Source: JAEUHM01 sp964538625
GTDB taxonomy: Bacteria > Verrucomicrobiota > Verrucomicrobiia > Verrucomicrobiales > Verrucomicrobiaceae
Reading direction: 5' to 3'
Assembly (NCBI GenBank): GCA_964538625.1
Contig: CAZIGH010000026.1
Location: 1 to 64,000, forward strand
Length of the DNA stretch: 64,000 nt
The notes below the pieces were generated by a model. It searched no databases. It was not told the origin of the DNA and saw only the letters and a program-made list of their open reading frames with translations. How positions within the stretch are numbered: position 1 is the stretch's first letter; every line of letters starts with the position of its first letter. The position numbers were made by a program, and so were the translations under genes. Shown here in pieces: positions 7,675-15,779 of the stretch.

Positions 7675-9489
7675 ATGGACCGGAAAGCCTGGATCGTCGT
7701 CACCCTTTGCATCATCGGCATCGCCCTCAACGCATGGTATGGAGCCCAGCAGCAGCTGCCGCCCCGTCCGGCTCCAGCGCCGACAGCACCCACCGCCGCC
7801 GACAGCACCGCCCCTTCGGCACCAGTAGTTGAGGCTGCACCAGCACCGGTTCCAGCTGCCCCGCCCGCTCCTGCTACCCCTGAGCAGACCCACAGCATCA
7901 CCCGTGGTGAAGTGACCTACCACTTCACCAGCAAGGGCGGCGGCATTCAGAAGGTCACCATCCAGCACAAAGGGGAGGTGCATCTCAATCAGCACGGGCG
8001 CGAAGCCATAGGAGCCCTGAGGAAAGAGGCCAAGTCCGTAGATGACACCGTCTATGCCATGAGCGGGGCCAGTCCCACCAGCGTGACTTTCACCGGCACC
8101 ACGCGAGACGGCATCCAAATCAAGAAGGTCTATGCGCTGACGGAGGGCCCCAAGTCAGACGATCACCTTCTCTCCCTCACCGTCACCTTTACCAACACGG
8201 GCACCACACCTTATCGGTCCGAGCAGTTTTATCTGTATGCCGGTGCGGCGAACTCCGTGCGACCAGATGACATTCAGCCCCCATCCTTCTTCTGGAACGA
8301 CTCTGGCAACGCGGATCACCATGACAAGAACTGGTTCGGTGCCGGCTGGTTCAGCAAGAACCCACTGGAGTTCAATCAAAAGTTCGAGAACCTCCGGTGG
8401 GGCGGTGTGATGAGCCGATTCTACGCACACATCATCTCCACCAAGGAGGGTGTGGAGAATCAGCCCGGCCAGCTCTGGGCGGGGCGGTTCCTCGTGGATC
8501 ACAGTCAGAGCGAGTTCAAGGACATGGCTGCGGCAAAGACAGACTACGCCGTGGAAGGTGCCGTAGGACTACCCACCGTGGAGCTCTCTCCCGGCGCGTC
8601 GAAGACACTGGAGTATGAAGTGTACCTCGGCCCCAAGGAATACCACCGGCTGCGTGACATCGAGCGGCAGCGCCGCTTCGTCATGTTCTACGGCATGTTC
8701 AGCGCCATCAGCCGCACGTTCATCAACCTGCTGAACTGGCTGCACGCCACTTTCGGCAGCTGGGGGCTGGCCATCGTGCTGCTCACCGTTATCGTCCGTC
8801 TTTTCCTCTGGCCCTTCCACGCCAAGAGCCAGCGCGCCATGAAACGCATGGGCAAGCTGGCCCCGCTCATGAAGGAGGTGCAGGAGAAATACAAGGACGA
8901 TCAGCAGCGCCAGAGTCAGGAAATGATGAAGCTCTACAAGGACTATGGCGTGAACCCCCTTGGCGGCTGCGTGCCCATCCTTTTCCAGATTCCCATCTTC
9001 TTCGGCTTCTTCTCCATGCTCGGTTCCGCCGCTGAGCTGCGTGGTGAGCCCTTCCTTTGGGTAAAGGATCTTTCTCTCCCGGACACGGTGACCCACCTCT
9101 TTGGCTTCCCGCTCAATCCGCTCCCCATCATCATGGGTATCACCATGTGGCTCCAGATGAAGCTCACCCCCCAGCCAGCCACGGTGGATAAGATGCAGCA
9201 GCGCATCTTCATGCTCATGCCCTTCATGTTCCTCTTCTTCTGCTATTCCTACGCGTCGGCGCTTGCACTCTACTGGACCACACAGAACATCTTCAGCATC
9301 CTCCAGTCCTGGATCATGAAAAAGATGGGCACGGACGATGACGGCCCGCTTCAAAAAGTGCAGCGCGTGCCGCTTGGTCCGCCCCCCGTGAATCCGTTTG
9401 CTCAGCCCGGGCAGAAGGCTAAAGAAAAGAACAAGCCATCCCCGCCGCGTCTGGGAGGTGGTGGCAGCCGTTCCAAAGGGAACAAATAG
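7675..9489 (+). CDS. yidC: Membrane protein insertase YidC
   Basis: A 604-aa Gram-negative-type YidC/Oxa1 insertase. An N-terminal membrane anchor (WIVVTLCIIGIALNAW) is followed by an Ala/Pro-rich linker and a large periplasmic P1 domain (to about residue 330). The conserved C-terminal five-helix region comes next, with the positively charged groove segment LTVIVRLFLWPFHAKSQRAM, a cytoplasmic coiled hairpin (KLAPLMKEVQEKYKDDQQ), PLGGCVPILFQIPIFFGFF and ALALYWTTQNIFSILQ. The start at 7675 (MDRKAW) is favoured over 7654 because it matches the family N-terminus. The tail is basic and Pro/Gly-rich. Confidence 0.96.
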   Translation: MDRKAWIVVTLCIIGIALNAWYGAQQQLPPRPAPAPTAPTAADSTAPSAPVVEAAPAPVPAAPPAPATPEQTHSITRGEVTYHFTSKGGGIQKVTIQHKGEVHLNQHGREAIGALRKEAKSVDDTVYAMSGASPTSVTFTGTTRDGIQIKKVYALTEGPKSDDHLLSLTVTFTNTGTTPYRSEQFYLYAGAANSVRPDDIQPPSFFWNDSGNADHHDKNWFGAGWFSKNPLEFNQKFENLRWGGVMSRFYAHIISTKEGVENQPGQLWAGRFLVDHSQSEFKDMAAAKTDYAVEGAVGLPTVELSPGASKTLEYEVYLGPKEYHRLRDIERQRRFVMFYGMFSAISRTFINLLNWLHATFGSWGLAIVLLTVIVRLFLWPFHAKSQRAMKRMGKLAPLMKEVQEKYKDDQQRQSQEMMKLYKDYGVNPLGGCVPILFQIPIFFGFFSMLGSAAELRGEPFLWVKDLSLPDTVTHLFGFPLNPLPIIMGITMWLQMKLTPQPATVDKMQQRIFMLMPFMFLFFCYSYASALALYWTTQNIFSILQSWIMKKMGTDDDGPLQKVQRVPLGPPPVNPFAQPGQKAKEKNKPSPPRLGGGGSRSKGNK

Positions 9490-9500
9490 CCCATCCAGTC

Positions 9501-9974
9501 ATGAACAAGCCCGCGCTCGACCAAGCCCGCCAGATCCTGGAGAACCTGCTTGGGTTCTTGGGCTTTTTCGTCACCATCGAGGAAGAAGATGGCGCGGACG
9601 GGCCCACCCTCCAAATCCTCACCGAGGAGCATGACCGCCTCATCGGCGACCGCGGAGATGTGCTGGATGACATCCAGTACCTCGTCAATCGACTCCTCAT
9701 CCGTCGCATGCCAGATGCACCGCGCATCCGCGTGGACTGCGAGTTCTACCGCTCCATGCGGGAGGACAAAATGCTCGCCCGCGCCCGAGAAATGGCGGAA
9801 CGCGTTCGCGCCACCGGAGTGCCTGCCGCCCTCAGCCCCATGAACAGCTTCTACCGCAGGCTCATCCACCACGCATTTGAGGGAGACCCGGACATCCTCA
9901 CCGAGAGCGCCAAGGGAGAGGCCCGCTTCAAGCGCGTCATTCTCAAACGAAAGCCCCGCGCAGCGCAAGCATGA
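9501..9974 (+). CDS. KH/R3H domain RNA-binding protein (KhpB/Jag-like)
   Basis: A 157-aa protein that follows yidC by 11 bp, the usual place for jag/khpB. Residues about 35-75 form a KH-type domain with the loop IGDRGDVLDDIQYLVN. The C-terminal part LSPMNSFYRRLIHHAFEGDP... is an R3H domain, in which the R-x4-H spacing (R...IHHA) is visible. The N-terminal Jag domain of Firmicutes proteins is absent, as usual outside Firmicutes. Family members bind RNA and affect cell envelope growth. The stop overlaps the next start (ATGA, 9971-9974). Confidence 0.88.
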   Translation: MNKPALDQARQILENLLGFLGFFVTIEEEDGADGPTLQILTEEHDRLIGDRGDVLDDIQYLVNRLLIRRMPDAPRIRVDCEFYRSMREDKMLARAREMAERVRATGVPAALSPMNSFYRRLIHHAFEGDPDILTESAKGEARFKRVILKRKPRAAQA

Positions 9975-10810
9975 CCGCGAGCAGAGTGATCTGTGGGCTG
10001 GTGTTGTCGTATCTCATGGCCACCTCTGCGAGTGCTACTGAAATCATCTCCCACCGTGGCTGCTCTGCCCATGCACCGGAGAATACCGTGAGCGCCTTGA
10101 AGCTCGCCTGGGAGTCCGGTGCCGACGCTTGCGAGCTGGATGTCCACTTGACCCGTGACGGCCACATCGTCGTCATTCATGACAAGGACACCGCACGCAC
10201 CGCCGGTGGTACCAAGCTCATCGTCAAGGACAGCTCGCTGGCCGACCTCCGTGCCCTGGACGTGGGAGAATGGAAGTCGCCCAAATGGCAGGGCGAGCGC
10301 ATCCCCACGCTTGCAGAATGCCTTGCCACCCTGCCCGCAACCAAGGGCCGCATCTTCATCGAGATCAAGAGTGGTCCCTCAATCGTCCCCGCGCTCGCTC
10401 AACAGCTCGCACCTTTTCAGCCCCGCGCCCACCAGCTTGTCATCATCAGTTTCGACGAGCAGGCCGCCGCGCAGAGCAAAGCCGCCATGCCTTGGTGCCA
10501 GGTGTATCTCCTCCAGTCAGGCAAAGAGCGTCAAACCGGCCTCAAACACGACATTTCAAAAGCCATCTTCACCGCCAAGAAGCATCAGCTCGACGGACTC
10601 AACCTCGGCACCGACTGGGACTGGAATGCCCACCTGGTCAAAGCAGTGCGCACCGCAGGCCTAGGACTCTACGTTTGGACCGTCAACAACCCAGACCTTG
10701 CCCGCAAACTGGCTGCTCTCGGTGTGGACGGCATCACCACCGACGACCCCGCACTCATCCGGCAGGCTTTGAGTGAAGCGCCGCCCACCGGCGAGAAGAA
10801 GGCCCCCTGA
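9971..10810 (+). CDS. Glycerophosphodiester phosphodiesterase, exported
   Basis: A 279-aa protein with a signal peptide (VLSYLMATSASA) and a GDPD TIM-barrel domain. Catalytic and metal residues are visible: HRG at about 28-30, E55 and D57 in CELDVHLTRDG, and H70 in VVIHDKD. A later IEIKSG contributes another metal ligand, and the domain ends with LYVWTVNNPD and GVDGITTDDP. The enzyme cleaves glycerophosphodiesters from deacylated phospholipids to sn-glycerol-3-phosphate and an alcohol. Coupled by an ATGA overlap to the preceding KhpB-like gene, though no functional link is obvious. Confidence 0.92.
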   Translation: MTASRVICGLVLSYLMATSASATEIISHRGCSAHAPENTVSALKLAWESGADACELDVHLTRDGHIVVIHDKDTARTAGGTKLIVKDSSLADLRALDVGEWKSPKWQGERIPTLAECLATLPATKGRIFIEIKSGPSIVPALAQQLAPFQPRAHQLVIISFDEQAAAQSKAAMPWCQVYLLQSGKERQTGLKHDISKAIFTAKKHQLDGLNLGTDWDWNAHLVKAVRTAGLGLYVWTVNNPDLARKLAALGVDGITTDDPALIRQALSEAPPTGEKKAP

Positions 10811-11019
10811 CACCCAAGTCACGCAGAGCCCGACGAAGCGGCGGCGGCCGTGGTGAGCGCAGGCCGAAGGAGAAACGGGCCGCGCAACGACCTCCACGAG
10901 CGCCGGAGTCGTTACGAAAAGCGGCAGCGACCGCAGAACCGATAACAATCGTTTATGAAAATCATAAACAATGTTGCGTCTCAACAATGCAGTGGCACAG
11001 TTCCTGTATCCAGAAACCC
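10811..11019. other. Intergenic region with two inverted repeats
   Basis: No gene is seen here. An imperfect hairpin (10886-10895 with 10905-10913; 9 bp, one bulged C, 9-nt loop) lies after the phosphodiesterase gene but is not followed by a T-run, so it is a poor intrinsic terminator. An A/T-rich palindrome follows at 10951-10969. Confidence 0.5.
10951..10969. promoter_or_regulatory. Palindrome, possible operator
   Basis: GTTTATGA-AAA-TCATAAAC: a perfect 8-bp inverted repeat with a 3-bp spacer in otherwise GC-rich surroundings, about 50 bp upstream of the acyltransferase start at 11020. The symmetry and size fit a dimeric repressor site, but no known regulator can be named. Confidence 0.35.
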
Positions 11020-12135
11020 ATGTCCAAACCCACGACCGCCCCATCACACGACTCCCGCAACCGCTCACTTCAGGGGCTGCGTGGGTTCGCGGCGGCCCTC
11101 GTGCTCCTTTTCCATGTGCACGCCATGGGTGCAAAAGGTGGCTTCTGGCCCGTGCTGGATGTCACGCACTGGATGCATGACGTGGGACCCATCGCGGTGA
11201 GACTCTTCTTCTTCATCAGCGGCTATCTCATCGTAGGATCGCTCTGGAGAAACGGCGACGTGCGGCAGTTCGCCCTGAATCGGGTCCTGCGTATTTACCC
11301 GGTCTTTCTTCTGCTGCATCTGACCATGTTCACTCTGGGACCACTCACCGGCTATGAGTGGGTAGGCGGCCTCGCAGGAGATGACATGAGCCGCCTGCTT
11401 GGAGATCCTGTGTCTTGGACCGCACACTTCCTGTCCAACTTGTTCTTTCTGCCCGGCATCCTCGCGCTGCCCATCGCTCAGCAGAACGCCTGGTCACTCT
11501 CGTATGAAGCGCTATTCTACGTGCTGGCAGCCATCATGTTCATCGCGTGGAGGAAGCGGCAGCAGGGCGGAAGTTCGTCGCTTTGGTTCCTGGGCTGGGC
11601 TGTCATCCTGGCCTTCAACCTGTGGGACAGCGACGGCTGGTTCTTCCTCGCCGGTGTTGGCGTTTGGTGGCTGCAAAAGGAGGAGAGGCTGAGCACCCGT
11701 GCGGCAGGTCCGCTCGACATCCTGGCCCTGCTGGCCGGCTTTTGGTTTTTCCACAACGGCTGGCATATCCCGGCGGCCATCGTGCTCAGCTTGTTCTTCA
11801 TTCTCGTCGTTCGAGAGCGTGGTTGGATGCGGCACCTGTTGCGGAGTGATACCATGAACTTCGTCGGACTCATCAGTTACAGCCTCTATCTGGTGCATCC
11901 CTTCGCCCTTGAAGCGCTCCGCAGAGTCCTGCACCATGGCCACGCGAACGGGCAGCTTGTGCAGCATGCCGCTTGGTTCTTCTGGGTCATAGGACCCATT
12001 TTTGCCGTAGGGTGCGCCTGGCTGTCCTACGAGGTCATTGAGAAACGCTTCACCCGCTGGGTCGCCGCCAAGCTGGAGTTGCGCAGACGGGATTTAGCTG
12101 CCAAGTCAGCACCTGATCTGATGGCTACCCGATGA
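11020..12135 (+). CDS. Acyltransferase 3 family membrane protein
   Basis: A 371-aa integral membrane protein of the OafA/NodX acyltransferase-3 family, which moves acetyl or other acyl groups onto surface sugars or lipids. The family signature RSLQGLRGFAAALVLLFHVHA opens the domain, followed by VRLFFFISGYLI and FALNRVLRIYPVFLL, and about ten hydrophobic segments. The last reads ISYSLYLVHPFALE, carrying the conserved YxxHP. The start at 11020 (MSKPTTAP) is preferred because the frame upstream from 10987 lacks family similarity. It overlaps exbB by ATGA (12132-12135), an unexpected coupling to an energy-transducing pair. Confidence 0.9.
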   Translation: MSKPTTAPSHDSRNRSLQGLRGFAAALVLLFHVHAMGAKGGFWPVLDVTHWMHDVGPIAVRLFFFISGYLIVGSLWRNGDVRQFALNRVLRIYPVFLLLHLTMFTLGPLTGYEWVGGLAGDDMSRLLGDPVSWTAHFLSNLFFLPGILALPIAQQNAWSLSYEALFYVLAAIMFIAWRKRQQGGSSSLWFLGWAVILAFNLWDSDGWFFLAGVGVWWLQKEERLSTRAAGPLDILALLAGFWFFHNGWHIPAAIVLSLFFILVVRERGWMRHLLRSDTMNFVGLISYSLYLVHPFALEALRRVLHHGHANGQLVQHAAWFFWVIGPIFAVGCAWLSYEVIEKRFTRWVAAKLELRRRDLAAKSAPDLMATR

Positions 12136-12863
12136 CGACAGTGGCGACTGCACTTGGAACCACACTTTTGGCCCAGCAAACGAGCGGCATCCACCTGCTC
12201 ATGGAATCACTCCGCACTGGCGGCGTGGTCATGTTCCTCATCGTCCTCTGCTCCATGGCGGCCGTTACCGTAGCCATCATGACCTGGATGCGCCTGCGTG
12301 AAAAAACGCTCATGCCTCCGGCCATCATCAGCCAGCTCCGGGCCCTGCCCACCTTCGCGGTGAAAGGAGACATCACCCCCCTACACGAGGCACTTGTGCG
12401 AGACCGCTCCGTCCTTGCACGTCTTGGGCTGCTCGCCGTCAGCGGCCAGTTCACCACCAAGGCAGAGTGTGCAGAAGTCGTTGAGCAAAAGGCCAAGGAA
12501 GAGCTGCACAAACTGGAGCGTGATCTGCCGTGGCTAGAGGTCATGGTGAGCGTGGCCCCCCTGCTAGGACTCCTGGGCACCACCATTGGACTCGTAGGCA
12601 TGTTCACCGCCCTGGGAGACACCGGCACCGGACCTGACATGGGAGCCGTTGCCCGAGAGATCGGCGTCGCCTTGCGCTGCACCATAGCGGGACTCTTCGT
12701 CGCAGTGCCTTCCGTCATCGTGCACACCTACTTTGTTCGCAAACTGGACATGATCGGCGTCAAGCTGGAGAGCATTCTCCAGGAGGGCATACAGAACTTC
12801 TACCAGCACTTCGAAGTGCAGAAAACCGTCCTCCCCGGCAACGCTGAAACCTCAGCGCCATGA
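12132..12863 (+). CDS. MotA/TolQ/ExbB family proton channel protein
   Basis: A 243-aa three-helix membrane protein of the ExbB/TolQ family. The first helix is GGVVMFLIVLCSMAAVTVAIMTW. The conserved channel region reads EVMVSVAPLLGLLGTTIGLVGMF, followed by EIGVALRCTIAGLFVAVPSVIVHTYF. With ExbD it uses the proton motive force to energise outer-membrane transport or an envelope machine. It is coupled to the acyltransferase upstream and to exbD downstream (overlap 12860-12863). No TonB-like gene follows, so its partner is encoded elsewhere. Confidence 0.92.
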   Translation: MTTVATALGTTLLAQQTSGIHLLMESLRTGGVVMFLIVLCSMAAVTVAIMTWMRLREKTLMPPAIISQLRALPTFAVKGDITPLHEALVRDRSVLARLGLLAVSGQFTTKAECAEVVEQKAKEELHKLERDLPWLEVMVSVAPLLGLLGTTIGLVGMFTALGDTGTGPDMGAVAREIGVALRCTIAGLFVAVPSVIVHTYFVRKLDMIGVKLESILQEGIQNFYQHFEVQKTVLPGNAETSAP

Positions 12864-13282
12864 ACCTGCGTCCCAGGAAACGCGCCATCCCTCAGATCCC
12901 CATCGTGTCCCTCGTGGACATCATGGTCATCCTTCTCATCTTCTTCGTCGCCACCACCACCTTCCGCCAGACGAAGACCCACATGCAAGTCGCCCTGCCA
13001 CAGAGCAAAGGCATGGGCACCAGCTCCGCAGCTGAAGACCGGCGCATCGCCATCCTCATCACTAGGGAACAAAAAGTCTATCTCGCCGGTGAAGAAACCT
13101 CTCCAGAGCAGCTGTCAAACGAACTCACCACCATGCGAGCCAGCCGACCAATGGCCAAGTTTGAACTCGAAGCCGATACCGAGACCAACCTCGGCGTGCT
13201 CGTGCAGGTCTGGGACGCCCTCAGAGAAGCCGGCATCCCCATCGCTGAAGTGCCCGCGAGGATACAGCGCACAGCGGAGTGA
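12860..13282 (+). CDS. ExbD/TolR family biopolymer transport protein
   Basis: A 140-aa protein with a short cytoplasmic N-terminus, one membrane helix (PIVSLVDIMVILLIFFVATTTF) carrying the conserved Asp of SLVDIMVILLIFF that takes part in proton conduction, and a small periplasmic domain (KVYLAGEETSPEQL...). It forms a complex with the preceding ExbB. It is the last gene of the 11020-13282 unit; the following DNA runs into a degenerate VOC gene on the other strand. Confidence 0.92.
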   Translation: MNLRPRKRAIPQIPIVSLVDIMVILLIFFVATTTFRQTKTHMQVALPQSKGMGTSSAAEDRRIAILITREQKVYLAGEETSPEQLSNELTTMRASRPMAKFELEADTETNLGVLVQVWDALREAGIPIAEVPARIQRTAE

Positions 13283-13378
13283 AACTCCCGGAGTGGCCGA
13301 AAAGTTGGATTGCGAGAAAGCACCCATGAGTCTGCACTCAAATGCTCCCCCCATGTTCACGAATGCTTGGTGCATACC

Positions 13379-13795
13379 GCTCTCTCTGCCAAGGCACAGA
13401 GTATGGCCGTCCATATCCTCCGTGATCTTCATGTGGTAAGCCAAGGCCTGATTCTTTGGCTGCTACTCATTCTCTGGCGTTTCGTTGATAGCCCGTGTCA
13501 AGAGGGCAACGGTTTCAAGACCCATCCACGCCAATGCTGGACATGCCGACTCACCATTTTGAGCAAGCATGAGGGGATGTCCATCTCGCTGAACTGAGCA
13601 CATCATGCCGACATCCCGGTCCAGCGTGAAGCCAAGGCGGTCCCGATAGAACGCCTTAGCGACTGTCATATCTTCTACCGCAAACAAGGGAATGATGTTC
13701 CCGACTTCATGCGTCGCAAGTGGTGAACAATGTATCGAAGCACCAAAACGATCCGTGATACCGTTTGGAAGTGGGTTCGCAGATCCGATTGGCAA
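13379..13795 (-). pseudogene. VOC/glyoxalase-family gene broken by an in-frame stop
   Basis: Read on the minus strand, the frame encodes a VOC (bleomycin-resistance/glyoxalase-like) protein: a core beginning NIIPLFAVEDMTVAKAFYRDRLGF (about 13699), then GHPLMLAQ and ALAWMGLETV. It stops at a TAG at 13465-13463. In the same frame beyond that stop it continues with YHMKITEDMDGHTLCLG, which is the typical end of the domain (x-D-P/M-D-G-H). So one in-frame amber codon splits a domain of otherwise normal length. The region upstream of the core (13795-13700) has no recognisable similarity. It may be a pseudogene; a sequencing error is also possible. Confidence 0.6.
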
Positions 13796-13916
13796 GGTTG
13801 GATTCGTTTGGGAGTCCGTGGCCCGTGCACGATGCAGGATTGAGGACGCAGGAAAAGGACCTGTGGCTTAAGGCTTTCGCTAGCGGCTTGGCAGTTGTTT
13901 CGAGTTTGCCTGCGGT

Positions 13917-14801
13917 TTATGGCGCGAGGTGCTTTTTGAAGAAGGCGTCGGCGATTTCGACGGTTTCGGCACACCAGGGGTCACTCATCCAGAAGGGGTG
14001 AGGGGCGTGCTTGAGGGTGTGGATGGCGGTCTCGATGCCGTTGGCTTTGAGCTTCTCCATCATTTCGGCGCGTCCGACTTTCAGCGTGTCTTTCTCGCCT
14101 TCGATGTAGATAACGGGCGGTACGCCGGGGCGGACGTGGTGGATGGGTGAGGCTTCGCGATAGAGGGCTTCATTCTCAGCAGCGGTGGTGCCGAAGAAGG
14201 CGAGGGTGGCCTCGCTGTTTTTGTCTTTGTTTGCTGCATACATGTCCTGGGTGGCGGCCATGACGATGGCGGCCTTGACGCTGCTGGATTGATCCTGGTG
14301 GGGGCCGTCGCCTTCGAATGGCTTTAGTCCGCTGGTCATGGCGAGGAGCCCGGAGAGGTGTCCGCCGGCGGACCCGCCCATGCAGCCGATGCGGTCGGGG
14401 TCAATGTGCCATTCTTTTGCATTGGCCCGTAGGGTGCGGACGGCGCTCTTGCAGTCGTGCAATGCGGCGGGGTACTTGGAGGTGGTGGAGAGCCGGTAGG
14501 CGATGATGGCGGTGACGTAGCCGCGCTGGGCGAGGCGCTCCATCATGGGCTTGTCAGACTCTACCTGACGTTTGGCCCAGCCGCCGCCGTGGATGTCGAG
14601 GATGCAGGGGTAGCTGCCGGGCTTCTCTGGCACGTAAACGGTCATTTTCACCACGTCTTCCGGGTAGGTGGCTACGACGACTTCTTTCATTTCGAAGCCT
14701 TCGGGTGTGGCTGGCTTGAGGAGCTTCCACTTGGGCGGAGCTTCTTGTGCCAGTGCTGTGAGGGTGAGCAGCAGCGTGCAGAGGGTGAGGAGGTGTTTCA
14801 T
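13917..14801 (-). CDS. Exported alpha/beta hydrolase (esterase/lipase-like)
   Basis: A 294-aa protein with a signal peptide (MKHLLTLCTLLLTLTALAQ) and the BD-FAE/carboxylesterase-like fold. The oxyanion motif HGGGW is at 71-75 and the nucleophile motif GGSAGG at about 142-147 (Ser144). An Asp in EGEKDTLK and a His in LKHAPHPF probably complete the triad. Related enzymes in Verrucomicrobiota deacetylate plant or algal polysaccharides, but the substrate here is an inference. Its ATG shares one base with the queF stop (TAATG), so the two are translationally coupled at the end of the tol-pal operon. Confidence 0.88.
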   Translation of the reverse strand: MKHLLTLCTLLLTLTALAQEAPPKWKLLKPATPEGFEMKEVVVATYPEDVVKMTVYVPEKPGSYPCILDIHGGGWAKRQVESDKPMMERLAQRGYVTAIIAYRLSTTSKYPAALHDCKSAVRTLRANAKEWHIDPDRIGCMGGSAGGHLSGLLAMTSGLKPFEGDGPHQDQSSSVKAAIVMAATQDMYAANKDKNSEATLAFFGTTAAENEALYREASPIHHVRPGVPPVIYIEGEKDTLKVGRAEMMEKLKANGIETAIHTLKHAPHPFWMSDPWCAETVEIADAFFKKHLAP

Positions 14802-15238
14802 TAGAGACGGAGCGGTTCTTTGAGCTCGGGGAAGCGGGCCTCGCAGGTGAGCTGGATGCCGCCGCGGGGTGAAAAGGCACCGCGCACGATGATCTGGCGT
14901 GGCTTGCAGACGGAGAGGATGTCATCCAGCACGCGGTTGACGATGACTTCGTTGAAAGAGGGTGTGTTCCGGTAGCTGGCGAGGTAGAACTTGAGGCTTT
15001 TGGTTTCGATGCAGAGCTTGTCCGGGATGTAGTAGATTTCGAGGTGGGCAGTGTCGGGCTGGCCTGTCACGGGGCAAATGCTGCTGAACTCTGGCGCATC
15101 AAGGTGGATGGTGTAGTCTCGCTGCGGGGTGCGGTTGGGGAAGGTCTCGAGGATGCTGGCGCTGGGTGCGGTGGGAAGGCGGTGCTCGGAGCTGCCAAGG
15201 AGTTTGAGCGTAGGCTTGGGGGACTTCTTTTTCGACAT
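14801..15238 (-). CDS. queF: NADPH-dependent 7-cyano-7-deazaguanine reductase QueF
   Basis: A 145-aa short (unimodular, YkvM-type) QueF, which reduces preQ0 to preQ1 in queuosine synthesis. Motifs: catalytic Cys55 in FSSICPVTGQPD with the acid D62, and the NADPH-binding QueF motif ETKSLKFYLASYRN at about 78-91. The start at 15238 (MSKKKSPKPT) is used; the frame to 15397 has no similarity. Other queuosine genes are not in the window. It lies 13 bp after pal and overlaps the esterase start by one base. Confidence 0.95.
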   Translation of the reverse strand: MSKKKSPKPTLKLLGSSEHRLPTAPSASILETFPNRTPQRDYTIHLDAPEFSSICPVTGQPDTAHLEIYYIPDKLCIETKSLKFYLASYRNTPSFNEVIVNRVLDDILSVCKPRQIIVRGAFSPRGGIQLTCEARFPELKEPLRL

Positions 15239-15251
15239 GGATGCAGAGGTA

Positions 15252-15779
15252 TCAGGTGGTGGGAGGCGCTGCGTCCGGCGGTGATTCGAGCGGTGTGGGT
15301 GCGGGACGCTGCCGGGCCTCGTAGATGCGAACGACGTCGCCGGGATTGAGCGCGGTGATGTCACTGCCGTAACCGGTGGTGTGAAGTGCGCCGGCATCGA
15401 AACCTAGCTCAATGAGAGCGCTGCGCACGGCCTCTGCACGGCGCTGGGAGAGGACGCGGCCGTACTCTGGCACGGTGCTGCTGGAGGCGAAACCGGCGAT
15501 GAGTAGGGGGCGCTTGCTGCCTTTCCAGCGGGCGAGTGACTCTTGGAGTTTTGCTTTTTGGTTGTCTGCGAGGGAGAAGCTGCCGCGGGAGAAGGTGAGG
15601 TCCGTCATGATGGGTGCGGCACCTGCGGACAGGGGTGAGGCGAGTTGCTCTTGGTCTGCAAGGGCGTGGATGATGCCTGGGCCTGTGCGAAGGAGGCCCG
15701 CCAGTGAGGAGCATGAGGATAGCGCAGCGCAGGAGAGGGCGGGGAGGAGCAGAAGGTGGAGGGGTTTGAGGCGTTTCAT
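15252..15779 (-). CDS. pal: OmpA-family peptidoglycan-associated lipoprotein (Pal-like)
   Basis: A 175-aa lipoprotein: signal and lipobox LSCAALSSC, then an OmpA-like peptidoglycan-binding domain (LTFSRGSFSLADNQKAKL, LLIAGFASSSTV, LSQRRAEAVRSALIELG, TTGYGSDITALN). The C-terminus is Pro-rich. As the Pal component it would anchor the outer membrane to peptidoglycan and bind TolB. The domain is shorter and more divergent than E. coli Pal: the usual D-x(n)-G-T-x-E-Y-N loop is replaced by ASSSTVPEYG. The start overlaps the tolB stop by ATGA. Confidence 0.85.
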   Translation of the reverse strand: MKRLKPLHLLLLPALSCAALSSCSSLAGLLRTGPGIIHALADQEQLASPLSAGAAPIMTDLTFSRGSFSLADNQKAKLQESLARWKGSKRPLLIAGFASSSTVPEYGRVLSQRRAEAVRSALIELGFDAGALHTTGYGSDITALNPGDVVRIYEARQRPAPTPLESPPDAAPPTT

